Below are positions 7,889 to 14,236 of a stretch of DNA of 17,077 nt, in pieces (within the stretch, counting starts at the first letter, position 1; each line of letters begins with the position of its first letter). Location of the stretch: contig JBDSTZ010000577.1 in NCBI GenBank assembly GCA_039927975.1, positions 1 through 17,077 on the forward strand, read 5' to 3'. The position numbers were made by a program, and so were the translations under genes. The stretch is from JBDSTZ01 sp039927975 (GTDB lineage Bacteria > Pseudomonadota > Gammaproteobacteria > Burkholderiales > Burkholderiaceae_D). The notes beneath the pieces are model-generated. The model did not search any database. It worked only from the letters and a program-made list of their open reading frames with translations, and was not told the DNA's origin.

Positions 7889-8041
7889 AGCGTGAACCGC
7901 CGGCCAACCTGGCTTGGGGCCAGCGAATTGTTGTGCAGGTCAGACAGAGTCATGCGTAAGCAAGTTCCGGCGAGCTCAACATTGTTTGCTCTTTGTTAAA
8001 TGGCGGGCCCGGGTGCACCGGCGTCGGAATTTTTTCCACTC

Positions 8042-8065
8042 CGCGCGTCCCGCGGAAGACGCGCG
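8042..8065. promoter_or_regulatory. 8+8 bp inverted repeat, candidate enhancer-binding-protein site
   Basis: CGCGCGTC at 8042-8049 and its exact complement GACGCGCG at 8058-8065 are separated by 8 nt. The centre is about 82 bp upstream of the transcription start predicted from the -24/-12 element. That is within the usual range for upstream activator sites of sigma-54 enhancer-binding proteins such as PrsR. The dyad is seen directly; the function is inferred. Confidence 0.5.
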
Positions 8066-8109
8066 CCGAGGCCGAGCGCAAGTGCTTGATTTGCCAGCCC
8101 TTACGCCGC

Positions 8110-8125
8110 TGGCACGGCCGATGCT
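8110..8125 (+). promoter_or_regulatory. sigma-54 (RpoN) -24/-12 promoter for the PEP-CTERM gene
   Basis: TGGCACGGCCGATGCT matches the consensus TGGCACGNNNNTTGCW except for A in place of the first T of TTGC. The GG and GC invariant pairs are 10 nt apart, as required. Transcription would start near 8136, giving a leader of about 32 nt before the ATG at 8168. RpoN with the PrsK/PrsR two-component pair is known to drive PEP-CTERM genes in related bacteria. Confidence 0.8.
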
Positions 8126-8157
8126 ATGAGTTCTTCAAGTTCGCGTTCACGACCACT

Positions 8158-8162
8158 AGGAG
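8158..8162 (+). promoter_or_regulatory. ribosome binding site fixing the PEP-CTERM protein start
   Basis: AGGAG lies 5 nt before the ATG at 8168. The alternative in-frame ATG at 8126 directly abuts the -12 element and precedes the predicted transcription start, so it cannot be used from that promoter. Confidence 0.85.
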
Positions 8163-8167
8163 CCCTC

Positions 8168-9109
8168 ATGCATCCAGTCCCGCGCCCCCGCGCCCACCTC
8201 GCCCGCATCACCGCCGTGCTCGCCCTGGGCTGCGCGCCAGCTGCTCAGGTGCGCGCCGACGCCTTTGCCGAAGCGATCCTGTCGATCGATAACTTCCGTC
8301 TGATCCACCCCGACGGCACGCCGTATGGCAGCGCCGATTTGGCCCTTGTCGGCGGCACCCAGGCGGCGCGCGCGGCCGCCGATTTGAATGGTGTTTTCGC
8401 CAGCGACGCCCAGCGCTACGACGCGCGCGGCGGCCTGGCCATCGATTTGCGCCAGCAAGCGGTGGGCGGTGCCGTGCGCCAGGAAAACGTCTTTACGCCG
8501 CTCGGCGCGGCCGCCGGCCAGACCGGCGCGCGCGCCAGCGCTGATCAACGCATCGTCGGCAAGCTCTTCGGCGACGGCGCCAGCAGCCAAACTCGCGCCG
8601 ATGCAGCATTCGACGGAGTCGGCGCTGCCGGGGCCAGCGCCGGATTCGACGCCACATCGCAGTTTCGCTTTTCTCTCGGCACCGACGACTACATGACGAT
8701 CGCCTTCAACGCCACGCCGTTCAGCCAGGCTGCGCTCGCGCCGGGCGGCGGCGCGGCAGCGCAAGCCAGCGCCGCCTTGTCCTGGAGCGTGACGATCGTC
8801 GACCTGAGTACCGGCGCCACCGTCCTGTCGTTCGCGCCCGAGGCGCTCAATGCCTGGTCGGGCGTGAGCCGCAGCGCCGGCGTCGACGGCACCATGACCT
8901 ACGATCCTGGCCAGATGTTCTTCAGTGTCACCAGCGATCTGCTAAGCATGAATGACAGCTACCAGCTGACGATCAGCCAGTCGAGCAGCGTCTTCGCGGG
9001 GCAGAACCAGGCGGTGCCCGAGCCGGCGACGTTGGCCTGCAGCGGCGCCGGCCTGCTGGCCATGGCCTGGCTGGCGCGCCGCAGACGACAAGCGCGACAG
9101 GGGAATTGA
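8168..9109 (+). CDS. PEP-CTERM sorting domain-containing protein
   Basis: The protein has 313 residues. A signal peptide (basic PRPRAHLAR, hydrophobic ITAVLALGCAPAA, cleavage near VRADA) precedes about 250 residues rich in Ala, Gly, Ser, Thr and Asp, without Cys. The C-terminus is a classic PEP-CTERM tag: VPEPATL (PEP at 284-286), a hydrophobic segment (GAGLLAMAWLA), then RRRR. Such proteins are exported, and the tag is processed by a membrane exosortase, leaving the protein at the surface or in the extracellular matrix. The central part looks beta-rich (FRFSLGTDDYMTIAFNATPF; WSVTIVDLSTGATVLSF), and I recognise no named domain there. The gene is monocistronic or at the head of the exopolysaccharide operon, is divergent from the acyltransferase gene, and has its own sigma-54 promoter. 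No exosortase is encoded in the window. Confidence 0.9.
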   Translation: MHPVPRPRAHLARITAVLALGCAPAAQVRADAFAEAILSIDNFRLIHPDGTPYGSADLALVGGTQAARAAADLNGVFASDAQRYDARGGLAIDLRQQAVGGAVRQENVFTPLGAAAGQTGARASADQRIVGKLFGDGASSQTRADAAFDGVGAAGASAGFDATSQFRFSLGTDDYMTIAFNATPFSQAALAPGGGAAAQASAALSWSVTIVDLSTGATVLSFAPEALNAWSGVSRSAGVDGTMTYDPGQMFFSVTSDLLSMNDSYQLTISQSSSVFAGQNQAVPEPATLACSGAGLLAMAWLARRRRQARQGN

Positions 9110-9159
9110 TCAGAGTCAATAGCGGCATGGGTAGCGGAATGTCGCTGTTTTGCGAGCCA

Positions 9160-9165
9160 TATAAT
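9160..9165 (+). promoter_or_regulatory. possible -10 element ahead of the chain-length gene
   Basis: A perfect TATAAT hexamer lies in the 122-bp gap before the start at 9232. No good -35 is found 16-18 bp upstream, so an activator or read-through from the PEP-CTERM gene may be needed. Confidence 0.4.
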
Positions 9166-9185
9166 CAATACGAGGCGCGCGGCGG

Positions 9186-9199
9186 GCAGCGCGCGCTGC
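9186..9199. promoter_or_regulatory. 14-bp perfect palindrome in the leader of the exopolysaccharide operon
   Basis: GCAGCGCGCGCTGC is its own reverse complement and lies about 20 bp downstream of the TATAAT. The neighbouring GCGCGC at 9175-9180 can also pair with it in RNA. It may be an operator or a structured leader, and GC-rich chance palindromes are possible. Confidence 0.35.
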
Positions 9200-9231
9200 G
9201 ATCACGGCGCGACCAGGGAGACCGGCGGAAA

Positions 9232-10761
9232 ATGGAGGACTTCATCAGCCAGCTGCTGTCGAGCATCAAAGGTATCTGGAAATACCGCTGGTTCGGCATT
9301 GGCGTGATGTGGCTGGTGGCCCTGGTCGGCTGGGCCCGGGTGCTGAGCACGCCTGACGATTACCAGTCCTCGGCCCGCGTGTTCGTCGACACCCAGAGCA
9401 TTCTCAAGCCGCTGATGGCCGGCATGACCACCCTTCCCAACGTCGAACAGCAGGTCGCCATCATGAGCCGCACCCTGCTCAGCCGTCCGAACGTCGAGCG
9501 CGTCATGCGCATGGTCGACCTCGACGTCCACGCCCGCACCCCGCGCGAGCACGAGCAGCAGGTCGACGAACTGATGGCCCGCATCAAGATCAGCGGCACC
9601 AGCACCTACGACATCTATTCCATTTCCTACAATAACAAGGATCCGAAGCTGGTGCGCGACGTCGTCCAGTCGCTGCTGACCATCTTTGTCGAGGGCAGCT
9701 TCAAGGGCAAGAAAGGCGACTCGCAGCAAGCCATGCAATTCATCGACGAGCAGATCAAGGGCTACGAGGAACGCCTGGTCACGGCCGAAAACCTGCTCAA
9801 GGACTTCAAGCTGCGCCACAGCGGACTGCTGCCGCGCCAGGGCGTCGATTACAGCGCCCAGCTGGCCTCCTCGGCCGACCTGCTCGGCACCGCGCGCCTC
9901 GAATTGCTCGAAGCCGAGCAAACCCGCAACGCCATCCGCGCCCAGGTCAGCGGCGACGAACCGGTGCCGACCATGGAGGCGCGCGCGGCCGCCATGTCGC
10001 ATCCGGAGCTCGACGCCCGCATTGCCGCCGTCAACAAGAATCTCGACAACTCGCTGCTCCAGTTCACCGAACAGCATCCCGACATCATCGCCGCGCGCCG
10101 CCTGCTCAAGCAGCTCGAAGCGCGCAAGCTCGAGGAAGCCAAGGTGCACGTGGCCGAGGGCGATCCCGGCAAGTATTTCAGCCCCATGCTCCAGCAGCTC
10201 AAGGTAGCGCTGATCGAAGCGGACGCCAAGGTGGCAGCGATCGGCGTGCGGGTCAATGAATACAGCACCCGCCACGCGCGCCTGCTCTCGCAAAGCAATG
10301 CCGTGCCCGAGGTCGAGAGCCAGCTGGCCCAGCTCAATCGCGACTACCTGATCAACAAGGACAACTATGAAAAGCTGATCAGCCGGCGCGAGGCCGCCAA
10401 GATCTCGGGCGAACTGAGCACCACGACCGAGATGATGACCTTCAAGATCATCGATCCGCCCAGCATGCCGGTCGCGCCGATCGGGCCGAACCGTCCGCTG
10501 CTCTACAGCCTGGTGCTGCTGGCCGCCTTGCTGGCCGGGCCTGCCTGCGCGTGGTCGATCAGCCAGGCCCGTCCGACCTTCGACGGCCCGGCCATGATGC
10601 GCGAGATCACCGGCCTGGTGGTGCTCGGCACCGTGCAGATGAACTGGACGCTGGCCGAGACTGTCAAGCGCCGCCACGGTCAGGTCGTGTTGGGTACCTG
10701 CTTCGTCGCCCTGCTGTGCCTGTACGGCGGCGTGCTCGCCTCCGGCCTGGTCAAACCCTGA
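9232..10761 (+). CDS. XrtA/PEP-CTERM system polysaccharide chain-length determinant (Wzz/PCP family)
   Basis: The protein has 509 residues, typical of the PEP-CTERM chain-length family (TIGR03007-like). A Wzz domain at the N-terminus starts with a membrane segment (about 20-38, WFGIGVMWLVALVGWARVL). A long periplasmic region with coiled-coil helices follows, then a Pro-rich PPSMPVAPIGP motif just before a second membrane segment (about 422-443), and an extra C-terminal membrane segment (485-505). It sits in the inner membrane and sets polymer length in Wzx/Wzy-type export, together with the autokinase encoded 7 nt downstream. The frame is open back to a TTG at 9106 that overlaps the previous stop. 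The ATG at 9232 is preferred because MEDFISQLLSSIKGIWKYRW is the conserved beginning and AGGGAG lies at 9215-9220. Confidence 0.9.
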   Translation: MEDFISQLLSSIKGIWKYRWFGIGVMWLVALVGWARVLSTPDDYQSSARVFVDTQSILKPLMAGMTTLPNVEQQVAIMSRTLLSRPNVERVMRMVDLDVHARTPREHEQQVDELMARIKISGTSTYDIYSISYNNKDPKLVRDVVQSLLTIFVEGSFKGKKGDSQQAMQFIDEQIKGYEERLVTAENLLKDFKLRHSGLLPRQGVDYSAQLASSADLLGTARLELLEAEQTRNAIRAQVSGDEPVPTMEARAAAMSHPELDARIAAVNKNLDNSLLQFTEQHPDIIAARRLLKQLEARKLEEAKVHVAEGDPGKYFSPMLQQLKVALIEADAKVAAIGVRVNEYSTRHARLLSQSNAVPEVESQLAQLNRDYLINKDNYEKLISRREAAKISGELSTTTEMMTFKIIDPPSMPVAPIGPNRPLLYSLVLLAALLAGPACAWSISQARPTFDGPAMMREITGLVVLGTVQMNWTLAETVKRRHGQVVLGTCFVALLCLYGGVLASGLVKP

Positions 10762-10768
10762 GGCCGCC

Positions 10769-11551
10769 ATGATGCCCGTCGATCCCCTGCCTCTGAACCT
10801 GGCCAGCATCGGCCCGGCCCGCGCCGCCCAAGTGCCCGACGTCGACATCAACCTGGCGCGCCTGCATCAGATGGGCATGGTGACCCACGATGGCGGCCGC
10901 ACCCCGGCCGCCGAGGATTTCCGCATCATCAAGCGGCCCTTGCTGCGCAAGGCCATGGCCGCGGTCGGCGCCGGCGCCAGGAACGGCAACCTGATCGTCG
11001 TCACCAGTGCGCTGCCGGGCGAAGGCAAGACCTTTTGCGCGATCAACCTCGCCATGAGCATCGCGATGGAGAAGGACCACACCGTGCTGCTGGTCGACGC
11101 CGACGTCGCCCGCCCCTCGGTGCTGCGGGTGCTGGGCCTGGAACCGGCGCCCGGCCTGATGGATGTGCTGCTGTCGGACCGGCGCCAGCTCTCCGAGCTG
11201 ATCCTCAAGACCAATATCGCCAGCCTGAGCCTCTTGCCGGCCGGACGCAGCAACAAGCACGCCACCGAGCTGCTGGCCAGCCAGAGCATGAGTTTGCTGC
11301 TCGACGAGATCGCCGGGCGCTATCCGGACCGCATCGTCATCTTCGATTCGCCGCCCTTGCTGCTCACCACCGAGGCGAACGTGCTGGCCGCGCAAATGGG
11401 CCAGGTCGTGCTGGTGGTTGAATCGGAGACCACCACCCAGCGCGCCGTCAGGGAAGCCTTGCGCCGGCTCGACAATTGTCCGCATATCAGCTTGATCTGC
11501 AACAAGACCCAGGCGTTCGGTGGCGCCGACTACTATGGCTACTACGATTGA
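10769..11551 (+). CDS. XrtA-associated tyrosine autokinase (BY-kinase)
   Basis: The protein has 260 residues, a stand-alone cytoplasmic BY-kinase of the CpsD/Wzc type. It carries Walker A (LPGEGKT, 82-88), Walker A' (VLLVDAD, 106-112), Walker B (IVIFDSPP, 189-196) and a short C-terminal tyrosine cluster (DYYGYYD) that would be autophosphorylated. It is split from its membrane partner, the chain-length protein encoded immediately upstream. This matches PEP-CTERM/EpsH loci (TIGR03018-like). Phosphorylation cycles normally regulate polymer length and export. The ribosome site GAGG overlaps the upstream stop region (TGAGG); ATG at 10769 or the adjacent ATG at 10772 could be used. Confidence 0.9.
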   Translation: MMPVDPLPLNLASIGPARAAQVPDVDINLARLHQMGMVTHDGGRTPAAEDFRIIKRPLLRKAMAAVGAGARNGNLIVVTSALPGEGKTFCAINLAMSIAMEKDHTVLLVDADVARPSVLRVLGLEPAPGLMDVLLSDRRQLSELILKTNIASLSLLPAGRSNKHATELLASQSMSLLLDEIAGRYPDRIVIFDSPPLLLTTEANVLAAQMGQVVLVVESETTTQRAVREALRRLDNCPHISLICNKTQAFGGADYYGYYD

Positions 11552-11555
11552 CATG

Positions 11556-11573
11556 GCCGGCCAATGCGCCGGC
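11556..11573 (+). other. small GC hairpin after the autokinase gene
   Basis: GCCGGC-CAATGC-GCCGGC can fold into a 6-bp stem with a 6-nt loop, just 5 nt after the autokinase stop. There is no T-run, so it is not a clean terminator; it could damp read-through into the glycosyltransferase gene or stabilise the upstream mRNA. The rest of the 173-bp gap holds only the candidate mini-ORF at 11681. Confidence 0.3.
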
Positions 11574-11680
11574 GTCCCCGCTCTCTGCGCGGCCTCAAAA
11601 GTATCTGCCACCAGCCGCGCATATTGTCGGAGCGGCAGCGGCGATCCGATTCCGGAGCGCGCCGGCCGCCAGGGGGAACC

Positions 11681-11728
11681 ATGCAGCGCTTGCGCCATCC
11701 ATTTCACCGCCATCCGGTGCGCTCGTGA
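11681..11728 (+). CDS. candidate 15-codon leader ORF coupled to the glycosyltransferase
   Basis: ATG at 11681 follows AGGGGG (11671-11676) and encodes MQRLRHPFHRHPVRS. Its TGA stop (11726-11728) overlaps the GTG start of the next gene (GTGA). The glycosyltransferase GTG has no ribosome site of its own, so reinitiation after this mini-ORF is plausible. Alternatively this is the original N-terminus separated by a frameshift. The peptide itself is His/Arg-rich and unrecognised. Confidence 0.35.
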   Translation: MQRLRHPFHRHPVRS

Positions 11729-12924
11729 ACTGTGACAGCCGCCTGTTCGCCCCGGTCGACGACCTGCTCGTGCTGGCCAGCCGCGTGCCCGACCCCGCCG
11801 GCGACAGCGAGGCGGTGCGCGCTTTCCATATGCTGCGCTACCTGGGCGCGCGCTACCGCGTGCATGTCGGCTGCTTCTACCACCCGCGCCGCGAGCTCGC
11901 ACTGCTCGGCAAAATCAAGCCGCTCTGCTACGAGACCTGCTTCGTGCCGCACGCGCCATTGCTCGGCAACGCCAGCACCCCGCAGCGCCCGGACGGCACC
12001 CTGAGCCACTGGGTGGCGCGCCTGCTCGTGCGCCAGCCGGTGCGCGCGGCCCTGGCGATGGGCGCGCCGGCCGGCGCCTATCTGCTGCCCCACCCGTCGC
12101 TGCGCCGCGTGGCCGACTTTTGCGCGGCCGACACCGGCGCACCGGTCGTCCGCGGCTTCCATCCCGTGCGCCGGCGTCGCGCCGCCGCGCTGTTCGATCT
12201 GCGGCGCGAGATCGCGCGCCAGTTCGACAGCCTGACCTTCGGCGCCCCGCTCGACGCCGCCGGCCTGGCGCAACTGGGGCCGGCGACGGCCGCCAAGAGC
12301 GCCGCCCTGCTCGACGGCGTCGACGCCGACTATTTTTCGCCGCATATCATCCAGCGCAGTCCCTATCCGGCTGGTGTTCGCGCCCTGCTGCTCGTCGGTC
12401 CCTTGAACGACGGCGCCATGATCGACGCTGCCGAATGGTTCGTCCGCCAGGTGTTTGCGCCGCTGCGCGCGCGCCATCCCGCGCTGCGCTGCTACTTCCC
12501 CGGCGGCGGGCGCGAGGCCGGCATCGCGCGTCTAACCCGCCAGGACGGCGTGATCGCCGCCGGCGCGCTCGGCGACCTGCGGCCCTGGCTGGCCCACGCG
12601 GCGCTGGCGGTGGCGCCGCTCCAGCGCGGCGTCGCCCGCGCCGAGTACCTGCGCGAGGCGATGGCCATGCAGACCGTGCTGGTCGCCTCGCCCCAGGCCC
12701 TGGCGCCGCTCGGCCTGGCCAACCACGCCGACGTGCTGGAGGCGCACGACGCGTCCCAGTTCATTGCCCACATCGACGCCGCGCTGGGCAATCCGGACGG
12801 CCGCGCGCAAGCGATTGCCGCGCGCGTGCGCATGCTGGCCGACTATCGCTGGAGCGAGCGCCTGGCGCCGCTGTGCGGGCTGCTCGACGCGGCCGGCCAC
12901 ATGGGCGAAACCAGCAGCGCCTGA
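11725..12924 (+). CDS. glycosyltransferase, TIGR03087-like (PEP-CTERM/XrtA system)
   Basis: From the GTG at 11725 the protein has 399 residues and GT-B fold organisation. The N-terminal block LVLASRVPDPAGDSEAVRAF and following HMLRYLGARYRVHVGCF match the start of this PEP-CTERM-associated family. The C-terminal half has LLDGVDADYFSP, the donor-domain strand RALLLVGPLNDGAMIDAAEWF and the EAMAM helix. It should add a sugar to the growing lipid-linked repeat unit at the cytoplasmic face of the membrane. It is divergent: the segment usually reading RG-QNK-LEAMAM is RGVARAEYLREAMAM, so a donor-site contact may be changed (recalled alignment). The frame is open upstream into the autokinase gene (to 11476), but that part is non-coding in character and has no ATG start beyond the kinase stop. 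See the mini-ORF entry for initiation. Confidence 0.75.
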   Translation: MNCDSRLFAPVDDLLVLASRVPDPAGDSEAVRAFHMLRYLGARYRVHVGCFYHPRRELALLGKIKPLCYETCFVPHAPLLGNASTPQRPDGTLSHWVARLLVRQPVRAALAMGAPAGAYLLPHPSLRRVADFCAADTGAPVVRGFHPVRRRRAAALFDLRREIARQFDSLTFGAPLDAAGLAQLGPATAAKSAALLDGVDADYFSPHIIQRSPYPAGVRALLLVGPLNDGAMIDAAEWFVRQVFAPLRARHPALRCYFPGGGREAGIARLTRQDGVIAAGALGDLRPWLAHAALAVAPLQRGVARAEYLREAMAMQTVLVASPQALAPLGLANHADVLEAHDASQFIAHIDAALGNPDGRAQAIAARVRMLADYRWSERLAPLCGLLDAAGHMGETSSA

Positions 12925-13025
12925 AGCGGCCCTACCCGCACGCGCAAGCGCATCAACGGCACCACAGCACTACACCGGAACGGACAGCTGCCGCGCTGTC
13001 CTGCTTCCTTCGCCTGAAGCGGTCC
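12918..13025 (+). repeat. 15-bp imperfect direct repeats flanking the gap
   Basis: CGCCTGAAGCGGCCC at 12918-12932 (containing the stop codon of the upstream gene) recurs as CGCCTGAAGCGGTCC at 13011-13025. The two copies differ at one base, are 93 bp apart, and have the hairpin between them. Confidence 0.7.
12982..13001 (+). other. hairpin between two glycosyltransferase genes
   Basis: GGACAGC-TGCCGC-GCTGTCC forms a perfect 7-bp stem with a 6-nt loop, followed by TGCTTCCTTC. This is a weak intrinsic-terminator-like or processing element in the 123-bp gap. Confidence 0.4.
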
Positions 13026-13047
13026 ATTCATCTGTCCGGAGTTGATC

Positions 13048-14229
13048 ATGTCAGCGACAACCGCAGCACCGCGCCTGGTAGTCCATCTGGTTCACCAGCT
13101 GGACGTCGGCGGCCTTGAAAACGGCCTTATCAATCTGATCCAGCACATGCCGCCGGAACGCTACCGGCATGCCATCATCTGCCTCAAGGACTATTCGGCC
13201 TACCACGCCCACCTCAAGACGCGCGGGGTCGAGATCATCAGTCTGAACAAACGCGAGGGCAAGGATTTCGGCCATTACCTGCGCATGTTCCGCACCCTGC
13301 GCGCGCTCCATCCGGACCTGATCCACACCCGCAACCTGTGCGGCTTCGAAGGCCAGCTGGTGGCGGCGCTGGCCGGTGTCAAACTGCGCGTGCACGGCGA
13401 ACATGGCCGCGACATGAGCGACCTGTATGGACGCCGCTTCAAATACAAGCTGCTGCGCCGCTTGCTGCGTCCCCTGATCGGCCACTTCATCGCCGTCAGC
13501 TCCGACCTCGAACACTGGCTGATCGAATCGGTGGGCGCCGAGCCGGCGCGCGTGTCGCAAATCTCGAATGGCGTCGACAGCGTGCAGTACCACCCGCGCC
13601 TCGGCCCGCCGGCGGCGATCGGCCCGGCCGGCTTCATGCAGGACAATGTGTTCGTGATCGGCAGCGTCGGCCAGATGACCGACGTCAAAAGCTACGCCAC
13701 CCTGGTCGAAGCCTTCCTGCGCTTGATCGCCTCGCCCCATCCGGCCCACCAGCGCCTGCGCCTGCTCATCGTCGGCGACGGCCCCACCCGCGCCGAGTGT
13801 CTCGACATGCTCACCCGCGCCGGCGCCTCGCACCGCGCCTGGCTGCCCGGCGAACGCACCGACGTGCCGCAACTGCTGCGCGCGATGGACCTGTTCGTGC
13901 TGCCCTCACTGGCCGAAGGCAGCTCCAACACCATCCTCGAAGCGATGGCGACCGGCCTGCCGGTGGTGGCCACCGCAGTCGGCGGCAATACCGAACTGGT
14001 ACACGCCGGCTTCACCGGCATCCTGGTGCCCCCCAAGTCGCCGGACCTGCTGGCCGCCGCGATCGCCGATTACTGCCGCATCCCGGAAATGGGCGCGCGC
14101 CACGGCATGCGCGCGCGCAGCCAGGTGATCGCCCATCACAGCCTGCCGGCCATGGCGCGCGGCTACCTGGCCGTCTACGACGCCCTCAGCGCCAAAGCCT
14201 GCAACGGCGCCGCGCCGGGCCAGGCGTGA
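13048..14229 (+). CDS. glycosyltransferase, TIGR03088-like (PEP-CTERM/XrtA system, GT4)
   Basis: The protein has 393 residues. The N-terminal acceptor domain begins VVHLVHQLDVGGLENGLINL, the hallmark of this PEP-CTERM sugar transferase family. Then come HTRNLCGFEGQLVAALAG, ISNGVDSVQYHP at the domain hinge, LLIVGDGPTRAECL and the donor-site EX7E motif in EGSSNTILEAMATGLPVVAT. It is cytoplasmic or membrane-associated and extends the exopolysaccharide repeat unit. GGAG at 13038-13041, 6 nt before ATG 13048, fixes the start; a TTG at 13042 is less likely. It is separated from the previous glycosyltransferase by a 123-bp gap, where many related loci place the exosortase gene; here there is none. 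The next gene follows after 7 nt. Confidence 0.9.
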   Translation: MSATTAAPRLVVHLVHQLDVGGLENGLINLIQHMPPERYRHAIICLKDYSAYHAHLKTRGVEIISLNKREGKDFGHYLRMFRTLRALHPDLIHTRNLCGFEGQLVAALAGVKLRVHGEHGRDMSDLYGRRFKYKLLRRLLRPLIGHFIAVSSDLEHWLIESVGAEPARVSQISNGVDSVQYHPRLGPPAAIGPAGFMQDNVFVIGSVGQMTDVKSYATLVEAFLRLIASPHPAHQRLRLLIVGDGPTRAECLDMLTRAGASHRAWLPGERTDVPQLLRAMDLFVLPSLAEGSSNTILEAMATGLPVVATAVGGNTELVHAGFTGILVPPKSPDLLAAAIADYCRIPEMGARHGMRARSQVIAHHSLPAMARGYLAVYDALSAKACNGAAPGQA

Positions 14230-14236
14230 GGCGCCC

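Noticed and set aside
8126..8167. Upstream ATG extending the PEP-CTERM protein by 14 residues
   Set aside because: It directly abuts the sigma-54 -12 element, before the expected transcript start, and the ATG at 8168 has a good ribosome site followed directly by a signal peptide.
9202..10851. 549-codon minus-strand ORF opposite the chain-length gene
   Set aside because: The plus strand has family-specific blocks, membrane segments and a ribosome site; the antisense product is low-complexity with no domain.
12120..13118. 332-codon Arg-rich plus-strand ORF in another frame of the glycosyltransferase
   Set aside because: It overlaps two well-supported genes and its composition is typical of a shifted frame in GC-rich DNA.
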